Assembly: GCA_947475525.1 (NCBI GenBank)
Contig: CANJMI010000011.1
Span: 1-64,000 of the forward strand
DNA length: 64,000 nt
Direction of reading: 5' to 3'
Source: Polyangiaceae bacterium
GTDB taxonomy: Bacteria > Myxococcota_A > Polyangia > Polyangiales > Polyangiaceae
Every line of letters starts with the position of its first letter. The stretch's first letter is position 1. Below, piece after piece: positions 31,188 to 38,430 of the stretch. A program made the translations under genes and the position numbers. The notes beneath the pieces are model-generated. The model did not search any database. It had not been told where the DNA came from and worked only from the letters and a program-made list of their open reading frames with translations.

Positions 31188-32866
31188 TGTCCGGCGAAAG
31201 TCGTGGTGGAGACGTCGAGTCGCGGGTGCGACGGGAACGGCAGGCTGCGGACTTGCCCGGAGACGCAACGTGCGATTCCGCCATTGGGCGGGTTCGTGCT
31301 CACGGTGACGCCGGCTGCGTGCCCGTTCTGTACCGCCGCGCAAATCGTCACCGACATCGATGGCGGGACGCCGCATGCGTTCAAGTAGTCGCCGCGGTTC
31401 AGGACGGCACCGTAGGACCCCGCGGTGAGATCCGGGGGGACTTCCTTCGAATAGTCCTCGATGTACTTCGCACGTGCGCTCTCGCAGCTGAGTCCGTCGG
31501 GCACGATCGGGTGCACGGCGCCGCCGCTCTCGGATGGCGCGTCGGTGTCCCCCGAGCCATCGCCGTCGTTCTTGCTTCCCCCGAGCGCGCGGCCGCCGAG
31601 GCCTTTGCCGCCCGGCCCTTTGCCGCCGCCTTTGCCCTTCGCGACGTCGCCGTCAAAGTCCACGTTCTGCGAGCGGTCGCCCTTCACGCCACCTTCGTCG
31701 GACCGCGCCTTGCCATATCGAAAATAGAATCCGGCAAGTGCCGCGAGCCCGAGGACGGCGATGCTTGCGGTTACCAGTGTCTTGACGCGCGTGCGGTCGC
31801 TCTCGGCGCTTACCGAGGCTGCGCGTTGTTTGCGCTCGAGCTGCGCGTCGACCCCTCGCTGTGCCTGTTCGGCAAAGGGCGCAAATTCTGGCCACTCCGA
31901 GATCGGGCGCTCCTCTTTGCTGAACGTGTCGAGGAGGTCGTGAGAGGCGGCAAAGCTGCGCGTCGCGATTTGGTGCAAGAGCTCGACCGCGCTGAAAGGG
32001 CCGTGGTCCATCCCGTCTTTGATCACGACGTAGCGCGGGCGCGGATCGGCTTCGAGGCGGGCTTTCAGCTCCGCGAGGCGCTCCGTGGCGCCTTTCGGGG
32101 CTCCGTGGCCCGAGCGGGGGAGCGGCGCCGACACTGCAGCGCGGGGGGATTGCGCTCCGTTGTCGCCCGCTGTCGCCGCGCGCGTCGACCGTGTGGCGGG
32201 CTCGTCGGGCTCATGTGCCGCGTGCGTCACCGCCTTTGCGCGGGCGATGCTGATGTCGACCAGGGATTGACGCACGGCGCTTGTGAGCGGCGGCAGGAGC
32301 GACATCGAGACGTCGAAGTCGATATCGAGGCTCTCGTCCATCGCGTCATCGGCGACCGCGGGGGGAGCGTTCGAGTCCGACGGGGCGCAGCGGTGGAGGG
32401 CTTGGGCGAGCGCCCGCAAATCGCTTGGGCGCTGGTCCGGGTCGGTGACGAGTGCCTTGCCGAGCAAGAGTTCGAACGCCTCAGAAACTTCGGGGGCGCG
32501 CTCGCTCGGGCGGAGCATGCTCGGACCCACGGCCTCGCCAGTGAGCATTTCGTAGAGGATCGCGCCGCACGAAAATACGCTCGCGGCCGGGCCACCTTCA
32601 GGGCTCTCGCGCTCTTCGGGAGCCAAGCACGCGCGGTCGGTGGGCAACGTAGGCATGTCCGCTGCGGCATCCAGATCGATCGTGCACACGTTCGCGCGGA
32701 ACCGGAGCGAGCTTGGATGCACGAAAAGCGGAATGCCCGCGCTGTGGTGCTCCGCGAGCGAGCCGATGAGGGGGACCATCGCGGCCACCGCCTCGTCCAA
32801 TGTGAAGTAGCCGCCTACGGCGTAGCGGCGCGCGAACTCGTCTCTCAGTGATTCTCCGCGCTTCAT
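31184..32866 (-). CDS. Membrane pseudokinase with GYF-type domain and AgmX/PglI-like tail
   Basis: A 560-residue multi-domain protein. Residues 1-165 resemble the C-lobe of Ser/Thr kinases (APEE near 80, VFSCGAILYEMLTG, DPDQRPSDLRALAQAL), but the Gly-rich loop, the catalytic HRD and the DFG are missing or replaced (FVHPSSLRF, IDLDAAAD), so it should not phosphorylate. Residues about 265-325 look like a GYF_2 domain (YVVIKDGMDHGPFSAVELL). One transmembrane helix follows (LVTASIAVLGLAALAGFYF), then a Gly/Lys-rich linker and a C-terminal domain with Cys-Val-x-x-Gln-Val-Arg and FPSHPRLDVSTTTF, as in AgmX/PglI-type proteins of myxobacteria. It is translationally coupled to the MlaF-like ATPase. 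It is likely a scaffold or envelope signal protein; the function is unknown. Confidence 0.72.
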   Translation of the reverse strand: MKRGESLRDEFARRYAVGGYFTLDEAVAAMVPLIGSLAEHHSAGIPLFVHPSSLRFRANVCTIDLDAAADMPTLPTDRACLAPEERESPEGGPAASVFSCGAILYEMLTGEAVGPSMLRPSERAPEVSEAFELLLGKALVTDPDQRPSDLRALAQALHRCAPSDSNAPPAVADDAMDESLDIDFDVSMSLLPPLTSAVRQSLVDISIARAKAVTHAAHEPDEPATRSTRAATAGDNGAQSPRAAVSAPLPRSGHGAPKGATERLAELKARLEADPRPRYVVIKDGMDHGPFSAVELLHQIATRSFAASHDLLDTFSKEERPISEWPEFAPFAEQAQRGVDAQLERKQRAASVSAESDRTRVKTLVTASIAVLGLAALAGFYFRYGKARSDEGGVKGDRSQNVDFDGDVAKGKGGGKGPGGKGLGGRALGGSKNDGDGSGDTDAPSESGGAVHPIVPDGLSCESARAKYIEDYSKEVPPDLTAGSYGAVLNRGDYLNACGVPPSMSVTICAAVQNGHAAGVTVSTNPPNGGIARCVSGQVRSLPFPSHPRLDVSTTTFAGQ

Positions 32867-32951
32867 TCCAAAACCCCGCGCAGGATACTCCGCTCCGAGC
32901 GAGCGCGAGGGCCGAACTCGCTCGTTATCGCGTGATCGCGAGTGCGCCCGG

Positions 32952-33506
32952 TCACGGCGTTGCCGTCCCGACGGGAGCAGGGGCGCCGTCGCCGGTCAAG
33001 CAGGCGGCCTCGGGCGGCGATTGCCAAGGAATGCGTCGCGTGGCGGGTTTTCCTTTTTTTACAACGACCGCAATTTCCTTGAAGAGCTTGCCCTCGCCGC
33101 ACTCGTAGCTCGTGTGGTCGTCGCGTAGCCTCGCCTCCTTTTCGACGACGGCATCGAGTGGCTGCGGCGCGAATTCATTGCCGCACTGCGCGAAACGAAC
33201 CGTGTAGGTCTCGTTCTCGTCCTGGACGACCAGCACGCTTGCCGGGTCGCTCGCGTTTCGCTTTCCTAGCGCGACGCGCTCCGAGACCGTGGTTTTACCG
33301 TCGAGGACGGTCACCTTGACGGGGTGCTTCAATGCGCCTTTCCGTTTGGAATGCGTTCCGCGGAGCTCGAAGTCCGGGCACACCGGCTCGTCGTCGAGCG
33401 TGGCTGTGACGCGGGCAGAGGTACAGCCGAGGAGGAGTACGACGGCGGAGAGGAGCAAGACGGATCGCACGACCGGATTGGTAGATGTTCCGCCGACCCG
33501 GTGCAA
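32952..33506 (-). CDS. Lipoprotein of unknown function
   Basis: A 184-residue lipoprotein. The signal is VRSVLLLSAVVLLLGC (lipobox LLGC near residue 28). The mature part is beta-rich with Cys at VCPDF, AQCGNE, YECGEG and ACLTG, which may form two disulfides. A stretch reading LKHPVKVTVLDGKTTVSERV suggests a small immunoglobulin-like or sandwich domain. No named family was recognised. It sits between rmlD (33 bases) and the pseudokinase start. A second in-frame ATG was not needed. Confidence 0.65.
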   Translation of the reverse strand: MHRVGGTSTNPVVRSVLLLSAVVLLLGCTSARVTATLDDEPVCPDFELRGTHSKRKGALKHPVKVTVLDGKTTVSERVALGKRNASDPASVLVVQDENETYTVRFAQCGNEFAPQPLDAVVEKEARLRDDHTSYECGEGKLFKEIAVVVKKGKPATRRIPWQSPPEAACLTGDGAPAPVGTATP

Positions 33507-33539
33507 GTCCGCGGAGCGCGAGTCGATGCGCGAGTCGCC

Positions 33540-34421
33540 TTACAAGGAGGCGAGTGCCCGTTCGAGGGCGTCGCGCCAGTCGGGCAGGGCAACCCCGAAC
33601 GTGCGCTGCACCTTCGAGCAGTCAAGTGGCGTGCGCAGGGGTCGACGGGCGGGTAGCGGCATCGCATCGCTCGGGATCGCGGATAGCGTCCGGACCTTGA
33701 GCGTCTCGCGGCGGGGGTGGCGTTCCACGGTGAGCTTCGCGAGCTCGTAGCGCGAGGCGACGCCGCTGCCTGCGAGATGGTAGACGCCACGGTGCGCCGT
33801 TGCCGCTCCGAAGGGATCGGGCCGGAGTATCGTCGCGATGGCGGCAATTCCATTCGATAAATCGCGGCAAAACGTTGGGTTTCCAAACTGGTCGTCAACG
33901 ACGGAGAGCTCCGAGCGCTCACTCGCGAGACGCACGATCGTCGCAACGAAGCTCTTGCGCCGAAGGCCATACACCCAGGCTGTTCGGAGCACGATGGCAG
34001 GCGCTTCGAGCGCTTTGAGGGCTTGCTCACCGGCAAGCTTGCTCACGCCGTAGGCGTTGACCGGCGCCGTCGCGTCGTCCTCGCGGTAAGGGGCGCGGGC
34101 TTCGCCGTCGAAGACAAAGTCGGTCGACACGTGGATAAGGCCGAACCGCTCGGCATTGGCGAGTCGCCCGAGCTCGGCGACCGCCGCACCGTTGATGGCG
34201 TGCGCCGGGCTGCCGACCGCTTCGGAGCCATCGACGTCTGTGTACGCTGCGGCGTTGACAAGCAGGTCGGGCGCGTACGCCCGTACGACCTGCTCGAGTG
34301 ATTCGGGGCGGGCGAGGTCGCACTCGGCGCGCCCTAGGGCCGTCAGGCTGCCGATGCAGCCGAGGGAGCCACGCAGCTCAAAGCCGAGCTGCCCTTCAGC
34401 CCCGAGGAGAAGGATTTTCAT
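33540..34421 (-). CDS. rmlD: dTDP-4-dehydrorhamnose reductase
   Basis: A 293-residue short-chain dehydrogenase of the RmlD family, catalysing the last step to dTDP-L-rhamnose for surface polysaccharide. The NAD(P) motif is GAEGQLGFEL (residues 7-16), the middle INGAAV, HVSTDFVFDG with catalytic Thr/Asp, and YGVSKLAGE with the active Tyr and Lys. DWRDALERAL closes it. The ATG at 34421 is unambiguous. No other rml genes lie adjacent, so it is a stand-alone copy. It is divergent from yhbY across 122 bases. Confidence 0.9.
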   Translation of the reverse strand: MKILLLGAEGQLGFELRGSLGCIGSLTALGRAECDLARPESLEQVVRAYAPDLLVNAAAYTDVDGSEAVGSPAHAINGAAVAELGRLANAERFGLIHVSTDFVFDGEARAPYREDDATAPVNAYGVSKLAGEQALKALEAPAIVLRTAWVYGLRRKSFVATIVRLASERSELSVVDDQFGNPTFCRDLSNGIAAIATILRPDPFGAATAHRGVYHLAGSGVASRYELAKLTVERHPRRETLKVRTLSAIPSDAMPLPARRPLRTPLDCSKVQRTFGVALPDWRDALERALASL

Positions 34422-34543
34422 CTGTCGATTATGGTCGATGTCGGAAAAAGGGGAAGCTCCCCGGGGTCGCGGTTGTGAGTGGAACGAACGGCCAAAGCGG
34501 CTTCTCGCTTGTGCGCCGAACCACGGCACTGTATCGACCGCTC

Positions 34544-34855
34544 GTGGATCAGAAGCCAGCACTGACCGGGAAGCAGCGCCGTCACTTGCGTGCGCTCGCG
34601 CATCACCTTGAGCCTCTCGTGCTCCTCGGTAAGAACGGCGTCGTCGATGGTGTGATCGTGGCCACGCGTGCCGCGCTCGAGACCCACGAGCTCGTAAAGG
34701 TGAAGCGCAGCAAGGAGTGCCCGGCGACGTGCGAGGAAGTCGCGGCACAACTCACCGAGGCAATTGGGGCGCAGCTCGTAGGCACGATTGGCCACACGGC
34801 GATCTTGTACCTGCGGCACCCCTCAGAGCCAAAGCTCAACCTGCCGCGAGGTTGA
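34544..34855 (+). CDS. yhbY: YhbY-type CRM-domain RNA-binding protein
   Basis: A 103-residue CRS1/YhbY domain protein. The GTG at 34544 (MDQKPALTGKQRRHLRALAHHLEPLVLLG) is chosen because it gives the usual length of about 100 residues; the open frame extends upstream without family similarity. The GxxG loop is GKNGV, followed by LETHELVKVK and CEEVAAQLTEAIGAQLVGTIGHTAILY. E. coli YhbY binds pre-50S ribosomal RNA. The stop falls inside a perfect 10-base inverted repeat. Confidence 0.85.
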   Translation: MDQKPALTGKQRRHLRALAHHLEPLVLLGKNGVVDGVIVATRAALETHELVKVKRSKECPATCEEVAAQLTEAIGAQLVGTIGHTAILYLRHPSEPKLNLPRG

Positions 34856-34858
34856 GCT
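34833..34858. terminator. Perfect inverted repeat over the yhbY stop codon
   Basis: AGCTCAACCT (34833-34842) and AGGTTGAGCT (34849-34858) form a ten-base stem with a six-base loop GCCGCG; the yhbY stop at 34853-34855 lies in its right arm. A second hairpin, GGGGGC/GCCCCC, follows at 34862-34878. Neither has a U-tract, so termination is only likely if helped by Rho or by base pairing alone. Confidence 0.4.
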
Positions 34859-34930
34859 CGCGGGGGCATGCCGCCCCCATCGCCGCAAGAACTCCGGGGC
34901 GCGTCAAGCGCCGCGTGTTCGGCTGAGCCG

Positions 34931-36088
34931 TCAGCGGCGATTGGCTCGTGGGGCTGGCGGCCGGCGAGAGTCTGAAGCCGCCGCTCGTGGGGCTGACGGC
35001 CGGCGAGAGTCTGAAGCCGCCGCTCGTGGAGCTGACGGCCGGCGAGAGTCTGAAGCCGCTGCTCGTGGGGCTGACGGCCGGCGAGAGTCTGAAGCCGCCG
35101 CTCGTGGGGCTGACGGCCGGCGAGAGTCTGAAGCCGCCGCTCGTGGGGCTTGCGCCCGGTCGGAGTCTGAAGCAGCCGCTCGTGGGGCTTGGGCCCGGTC
35201 GGAGTCCAACGACGGCGCGCGCGATCGCGTGCGGCCTTCGGTGTGCGCGGCCACGGGCGTCGAGGAATGGGGCGCGGCGGATTCGCCGTCCGTGCGACGA
35301 ACCGTTCGTGGCTTCGGAGGTTTGGTCAACGGCCCGATCAGGTGATCTTGCACGCGCACGCTGGTGGGTACGCCGAACGCCTTTTTCATGAGCTTTTGCT
35401 CGTCGATGGTCAACGCGCGCCACTGTCCGGGGCGCAAATTCGTCCCCTCGATGCCGGCGAATGAGACTCGGGCAAGTCGCATCACGATGTACCCGCGCGA
35501 GTCCGCCATTCGACGGATCTGATTGTTGCGTCCTTCGAACAGCGTGATCTCGAGCCAGGTCTTGCCGGCCTCGTAACGAAGCAGGCGCACGTCGGCGGGG
35601 AGGGTCTTGCCGTCGTCGAGCTCGATGCCTTCGCGCCAGCGGCCGATTTCGTCCTCTTGCATCTGGCGGTCGAGCTTCACGACGTAGGTTTTCGGCACCT
35701 TTCCCTTGGGGTGGAGCAGCGCCTGGGTGAACTCGCCGTCGTTCGTGAGGAGGAGGACGCCGCTCGTGGCGTAGTCGAGCCGCCCGACGGGGTAGAGCCG
35801 CGCCGGAATCGCCTTCACGTAGTCTTTTACCGTCGGGCGATCCTCGGGATCGCTCAGCGTACTGACGACGTTCCGCGGCTTGTGGAGCACGATGTAGACG
35901 GGCTTCTCGCGAGCGAGCCGCCGACCGTCGACTTCAATTCGATCGTTGCGTTGGTCGGCTTTCGCGCCGAGCTCGGAGATCACGCGGCCGTTCACGCGGA
36001 CGCGGCCCGCGGCGATCATTTCTTCGGATGCGCGACGGGATGCGACTCCGGCTTGCGCGAGGATTTTCTGGAGACGTTCGGTTGTCAT
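34931..36088 (-). CDS. rluB: RsuA/RluB-type pseudouridine synthase with repeat tail
   Basis: A 385-residue enzyme. Residues 3-65 form an S4 RNA-binding domain (ERLQKILAQAGVASRRASEEMI), and 66-245 the catalytic domain with the active Asp in GRLDYATSGVLLLTNDG, plus FEGRNNQIRRM. It should modify 23S rRNA (RluB type) or 16S rRNA (RsuA type). The last 90 residues are a basic low-complexity tail of seven 13-residue units like SDSRRPSAPRAAA, encoded by a 39-bp tandem repeat, absent from the enzymes of model bacteria and possibly an RNA- or ribosome-binding extension. It starts 6 bases after the upstream lipoprotein stop. Confidence 0.88.
   Translation of the reverse strand: MTTERLQKILAQAGVASRRASEEMIAAGRVRVNGRVISELGAKADQRNDRIEVDGRRLAREKPVYIVLHKPRNVVSTLSDPEDRPTVKDYVKAIPARLYPVGRLDYATSGVLLLTNDGEFTQALLHPKGKVPKTYVVKLDRQMQEDEIGRWREGIELDDGKTLPADVRLLRYEAGKTWLEITLFEGRNNQIRRMADSRGYIVMRLARVSFAGIEGTNLRPGQWRALTIDEQKLMKKAFGVPTSVRVQDHLIGPLTKPPKPRTVRRTDGESAAPHSSTPVAAHTEGRTRSRAPSLDSDRAQAPRAAASDSDRAQAPRAAASDSRRPSAPRAAASDSRRPSAPRAAASDSRRPSAPRAAASDSRRPSAPRAAASDSRRPPAPRANRR
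34945..35217 (-). repeat. 39-bp minisatellite, seven copies, in the rluB-like tail
   Basis: Seven consecutive 39-base units begin at 34945, 34984, 35023, 35062, 35101, 35140 and 35179. Copies 2, 4 and 5 are identical and copies 1 and 3 nearly so; copies 6 and 7 are more diverged. Being a multiple of three, the array can change copy number without frameshift. Confidence 0.92.
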
Positions 36089-36094
36089 CGGGCG

Positions 36095-37003
36095 CTACTT
36101 GCTCTTTCCGCCCTTGGAGCCCTTAACGCTCTTCGCTGGCTTTTTATCCTTCGCGTCGCTGCCCGTTGGCGGGTCGTCTGCGATCTTTTTTGGCGGCACG
36201 GGACTCTTGGGTAAAGCACCGTCGGCGGCTTTCCCCTCGGCGCTCCCGTCACCGATCTTCGCCGCGGCCTCTTCGGCCTCCTTCTGGCGTTTCTCGCCAT
36301 CGACCTGGCGCTGTTTGTCGATTTCGTCCTGCTTTTTCTGCTCAGTCTGGGCGAGTTTTTTCAGCCACTCGGTGTCGCGATCCCAGCGGTCAACCCGCTC
36401 GTCGCCGTCGAAATCGACTCCGATTCGCTCGAGCCGACCGTTCCGGTACATCTCCCAATGGTCGGGTTTCTTGTCGAAGTTGCCGTCGCGCTTCACGCGG
36501 CTAAGTTTCCCCTCGATGTAGACTTTCCACTCATCGGGCTCGCCATCGAAGTTCGTGTCGAGCCGCACTTCGGCGAGACGTCCGCGCGAAAAAATGTTCC
36601 ACGTGTCGATCTTCGCGTCGTAGTTGGTGTCGGCCCGCTCTTCTTTGCTCTGGCCGTCGTCCGTATAAAAACGCACGACGTCCTTGAGCCCGTCGAGGTT
36701 CGTGTCCGCCTCGCGGCACGCCAGTACCTTGCGGCTGTCGCTACCCGTGCCGCGCAGCTTCCACACTCGGCGGACGTTCGGCTGCATGGCACCCGGTCCC
36801 GCAGTCTCGCTGACCTCGACATCCTTTTTCCCTTTGAAGTCGCAAAGAGAATTGTCGTTGGAGGTCGTCTCCGTCGCGCGCCCCGGGCTGGCACCGCGTT
36901 CCTGAGCCTGCGCTGTTTTGGCAGTTTTTACTGTGTTCGACGAGCACCCCACTTGGGTGAGGAGCAGGGCGCATAGCAACGACGCGGCGGTCGGGCGGCT
37001 CAT
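36095..37003 (-). CDS. Lipoprotein with D-x-N-x-D-G repeats and coiled-coil tail
   Basis: A 302-residue lipoprotein (LLCALLLTQVGCSS, lipobox QVGC). The middle (residues about 100-195) holds five short repeats of the kind DTNLDGLKDVV, DTNYDAKIDTW, DTNFDGEPDEW, DGNFDKKPDHW and DFDGDERVDRW, resembling calcium-binding loops of EF-hand or thrombospondin-3 type. A Lys/Glu/Gln-rich segment (about 200-250) is a probable coiled coil, followed by a Lys/Pro-rich tail. The ATG at 37003 overlaps the upstream lipoprotein stop by four bases. Metal binding is inferred from Asp spacing. Confidence 0.75.
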   Translation of the reverse strand: MSRPTAASLLCALLLTQVGCSSNTVKTAKTAQAQERGASPGRATETTSNDNSLCDFKGKKDVEVSETAGPGAMQPNVRRVWKLRGTGSDSRKVLACREADTNLDGLKDVVRFYTDDGQSKEERADTNYDAKIDTWNIFSRGRLAEVRLDTNFDGEPDEWKVYIEGKLSRVKRDGNFDKKPDHWEMYRNGRLERIGVDFDGDERVDRWDRDTEWLKKLAQTEQKKQDEIDKQRQVDGEKRQKEAEEAAAKIGDGSAEGKAADGALPKSPVPPKKIADDPPTGSDAKDKKPAKSVKGSKGGKSK

Positions 37004-37821
37004 CCGTGGTCTCCCTTCGGTTGCGGCGTGGCAGGACTTGAAGCTGGCGGCACCGCAGGCGCCGCAGGGGGGGCTCCGGTCGCGGGTGGTGGCGAGACCG
37101 GGGCGGCCGGCTTGCCAGGAGCGGGCTTTGTGGCGGTCGGCCGCACGGGTCGCGCGTCGTCGGCGGCGCACAGGTCGATCTGGCTGTCGGGATCGGGCTT
37201 CGTGTCGCTGTTGTTGTCGCTGACGACGATTGCGCACTCCGCACGCTGGGGGTCCGGGAACGTCCACCACTGGTTGATGAAGCCGTCGCCCGCGGAGTCG
37301 CGCTCTTCGCGGATGAGTCGCCCTCCTTCGTAGAAATCCCACGTGTCGAGCTTGCCGTCGTTGTTCGTCTCGCGTTCCTTGCGTACGATTTGGCCGTTCA
37401 CGTAGTACGAGATCTCGTCGGGGAGTGCGTCCCGATCGAAGCCGGATTCTCGGCGTCGTATCGCGCCGGAAGGATCGAAGTAAGTGAAGACGTCGATCGT
37501 GCCGTCGAGGTTGATGTCGGCGGCCCGACAGTAGGCGTGCCCACCGTCGAACACGGTGACGATCTCTGGGCGACCATCGACATTCGCGTCGAGAACTTGG
37601 ATATTCTTCGAGCCGAGGTCACACGCCTCGTGCTTGAGCTCGACGTCGCGGCGCTCGACGCCGATGGCGGCTCGCCCATCCTTCGCTCCGAGCGAATCGG
37701 TGGCGCCGCAGCCCATGACGATCAGCCCGCAACACGCGAGCACGGTGGCGCGGGTACGCGCGCCGGGAAGCCCACGGCCGGAAGGAAGAATTCGACGTTG
37801 CATGACGAAGTTCGAGAGCAT
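37000..37821 (-). CDS. Lipoprotein with D-x-N-x-D-G repeats, paralog of the next gene
   Basis: A 273-residue lipoprotein; the lipobox is VMGC near residue 38, and the n-region is long, so the alternative start MQRRILPSG (37803) is plausible. Repeats include DANVDGRPEIV, DINLDGTIDVF, ETNNDGKLDTWDFYEGG and a following Trp-rich unit. The C-terminal 60 residues are Pro/Ala-rich (KPAAPVSPPPATG). The shared loop pattern and adjacency to the gene at 36095 point to duplication. It is the first gene of an operon ending in the RluB-like gene. Its role may be in envelope assembly or cation binding, but no function is known. Confidence 0.74.
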   Translation of the reverse strand: MLSNFVMQRRILPSGRGLPGARTRATVLACCGLIVMGCGATDSLGAKDGRAAIGVERRDVELKHEACDLGSKNIQVLDANVDGRPEIVTVFDGGHAYCRAADINLDGTIDVFTYFDPSGAIRRRESGFDRDALPDEISYYVNGQIVRKERETNNDGKLDTWDFYEGGRLIREERDSAGDGFINQWWTFPDPQRAECAIVVSDNNSDTKPDPDSQIDLCAADDARPVRPTATKPAPGKPAAPVSPPPATGAPPAAPAVPPASSPATPQPKGDHG

Positions 37822-37949
37822 TCGAGAGCAGGAGCGAAGTCGGAGGGCAGGCCCAAGACCGAGAGGGCACGCCGGTTTTATTTAGTTTAGTCGACGCGTT
37901 ACCACTTCAGCAACTACGACCGTCGCCGGGGCAAACCCAAGCGAGCCTA

Positions 37950-37978
37950 TTGACAACACACGTACGTTCATCTAGCGT
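37950..37978 (+). promoter_or_regulatory. Sigma70-type promoter of the RHH gene
   Basis: TTGACA (37950-37955), a 17-base spacer and TAGCGT (37973-37978); the start would be near 37985, 26 bases before the ATG, which has AAAGG upstream. Confidence 0.5.
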
Positions 37979-38010
37979 CACGAGTGGTCATTTGCGGGTA
38001 AAGGCGGGCG

Positions 38011-38259
38011 ATGTCGCGCAAGAAAATATCGACGACGATTTACATCACGCCCGGTCAAGCCGAGAGCCTCAAGATGCTCCACGACCGAACGAAGGTTCCG
38101 GTCGCCGTGTACATCCGTGAAGGCATCGATCTCGTGCTTCGTCACTACGACCACCTGCTGCCTGGCCAGTTGACGCTCGAGGAGCGCGCGCCGGGAGACA
38201 TCGCGCCCCAATACCGCGGGCTGGAGCTGCCGGGCTTGTCGGGTCGTTCGCCCAAGTAG
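38011..38259 (+). CDS. Ribbon-helix-helix DNA-binding protein
   Basis: An 82-residue protein. The first 50 residues (KKISTTIYITPGQAESLKMLHDRT then VPVAVYIREGIDLVLRHY) are a ribbon-helix-helix domain of the CopG/Arc type: beta strand, helix, turn, helix. A 25-residue tail follows. No toxin gene lies next to it, so it is probably a stand-alone regulator rather than an antitoxin. A near-consensus promoter at 37950-37978 precedes it. Its target is unknown. Confidence 0.75.
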   Translation: MSRKKISTTIYITPGQAESLKMLHDRTKVPVAVYIREGIDLVLRHYDHLLPGQLTLEERAPGDIAPQYRGLELPGLSGRSPK

Positions 38260-38430
38260 CGCGTTCCGCTGCGTGCCCTGCTGCGTGCCCTGATTGGGGC
38301 TCGGTTTCCTTCAACTGCCTGCGGCGGAGGGCTCGTCACGCGGCGCGTTGTGTACGCTCGATGACGATGCGTAGCGCCCGCGTTCCGATCGTACTATGTC
38401 GCCTTCGCTCAGAAAAAGACGCCAGGAACG

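Noticed and set aside
31226-32851. 541-codon open frame on the plus strand
   Set aside because: Antisense to the pseudokinase gene, whose domains and overlap with the ABC gene are clear. High GC keeps the opposite frame open.
34931-35217. The tandem repeats considered as a CRISPR array
   Set aside because: The 39-base units are contiguous without unique spacers and are in frame with the pseudouridine synthase gene.
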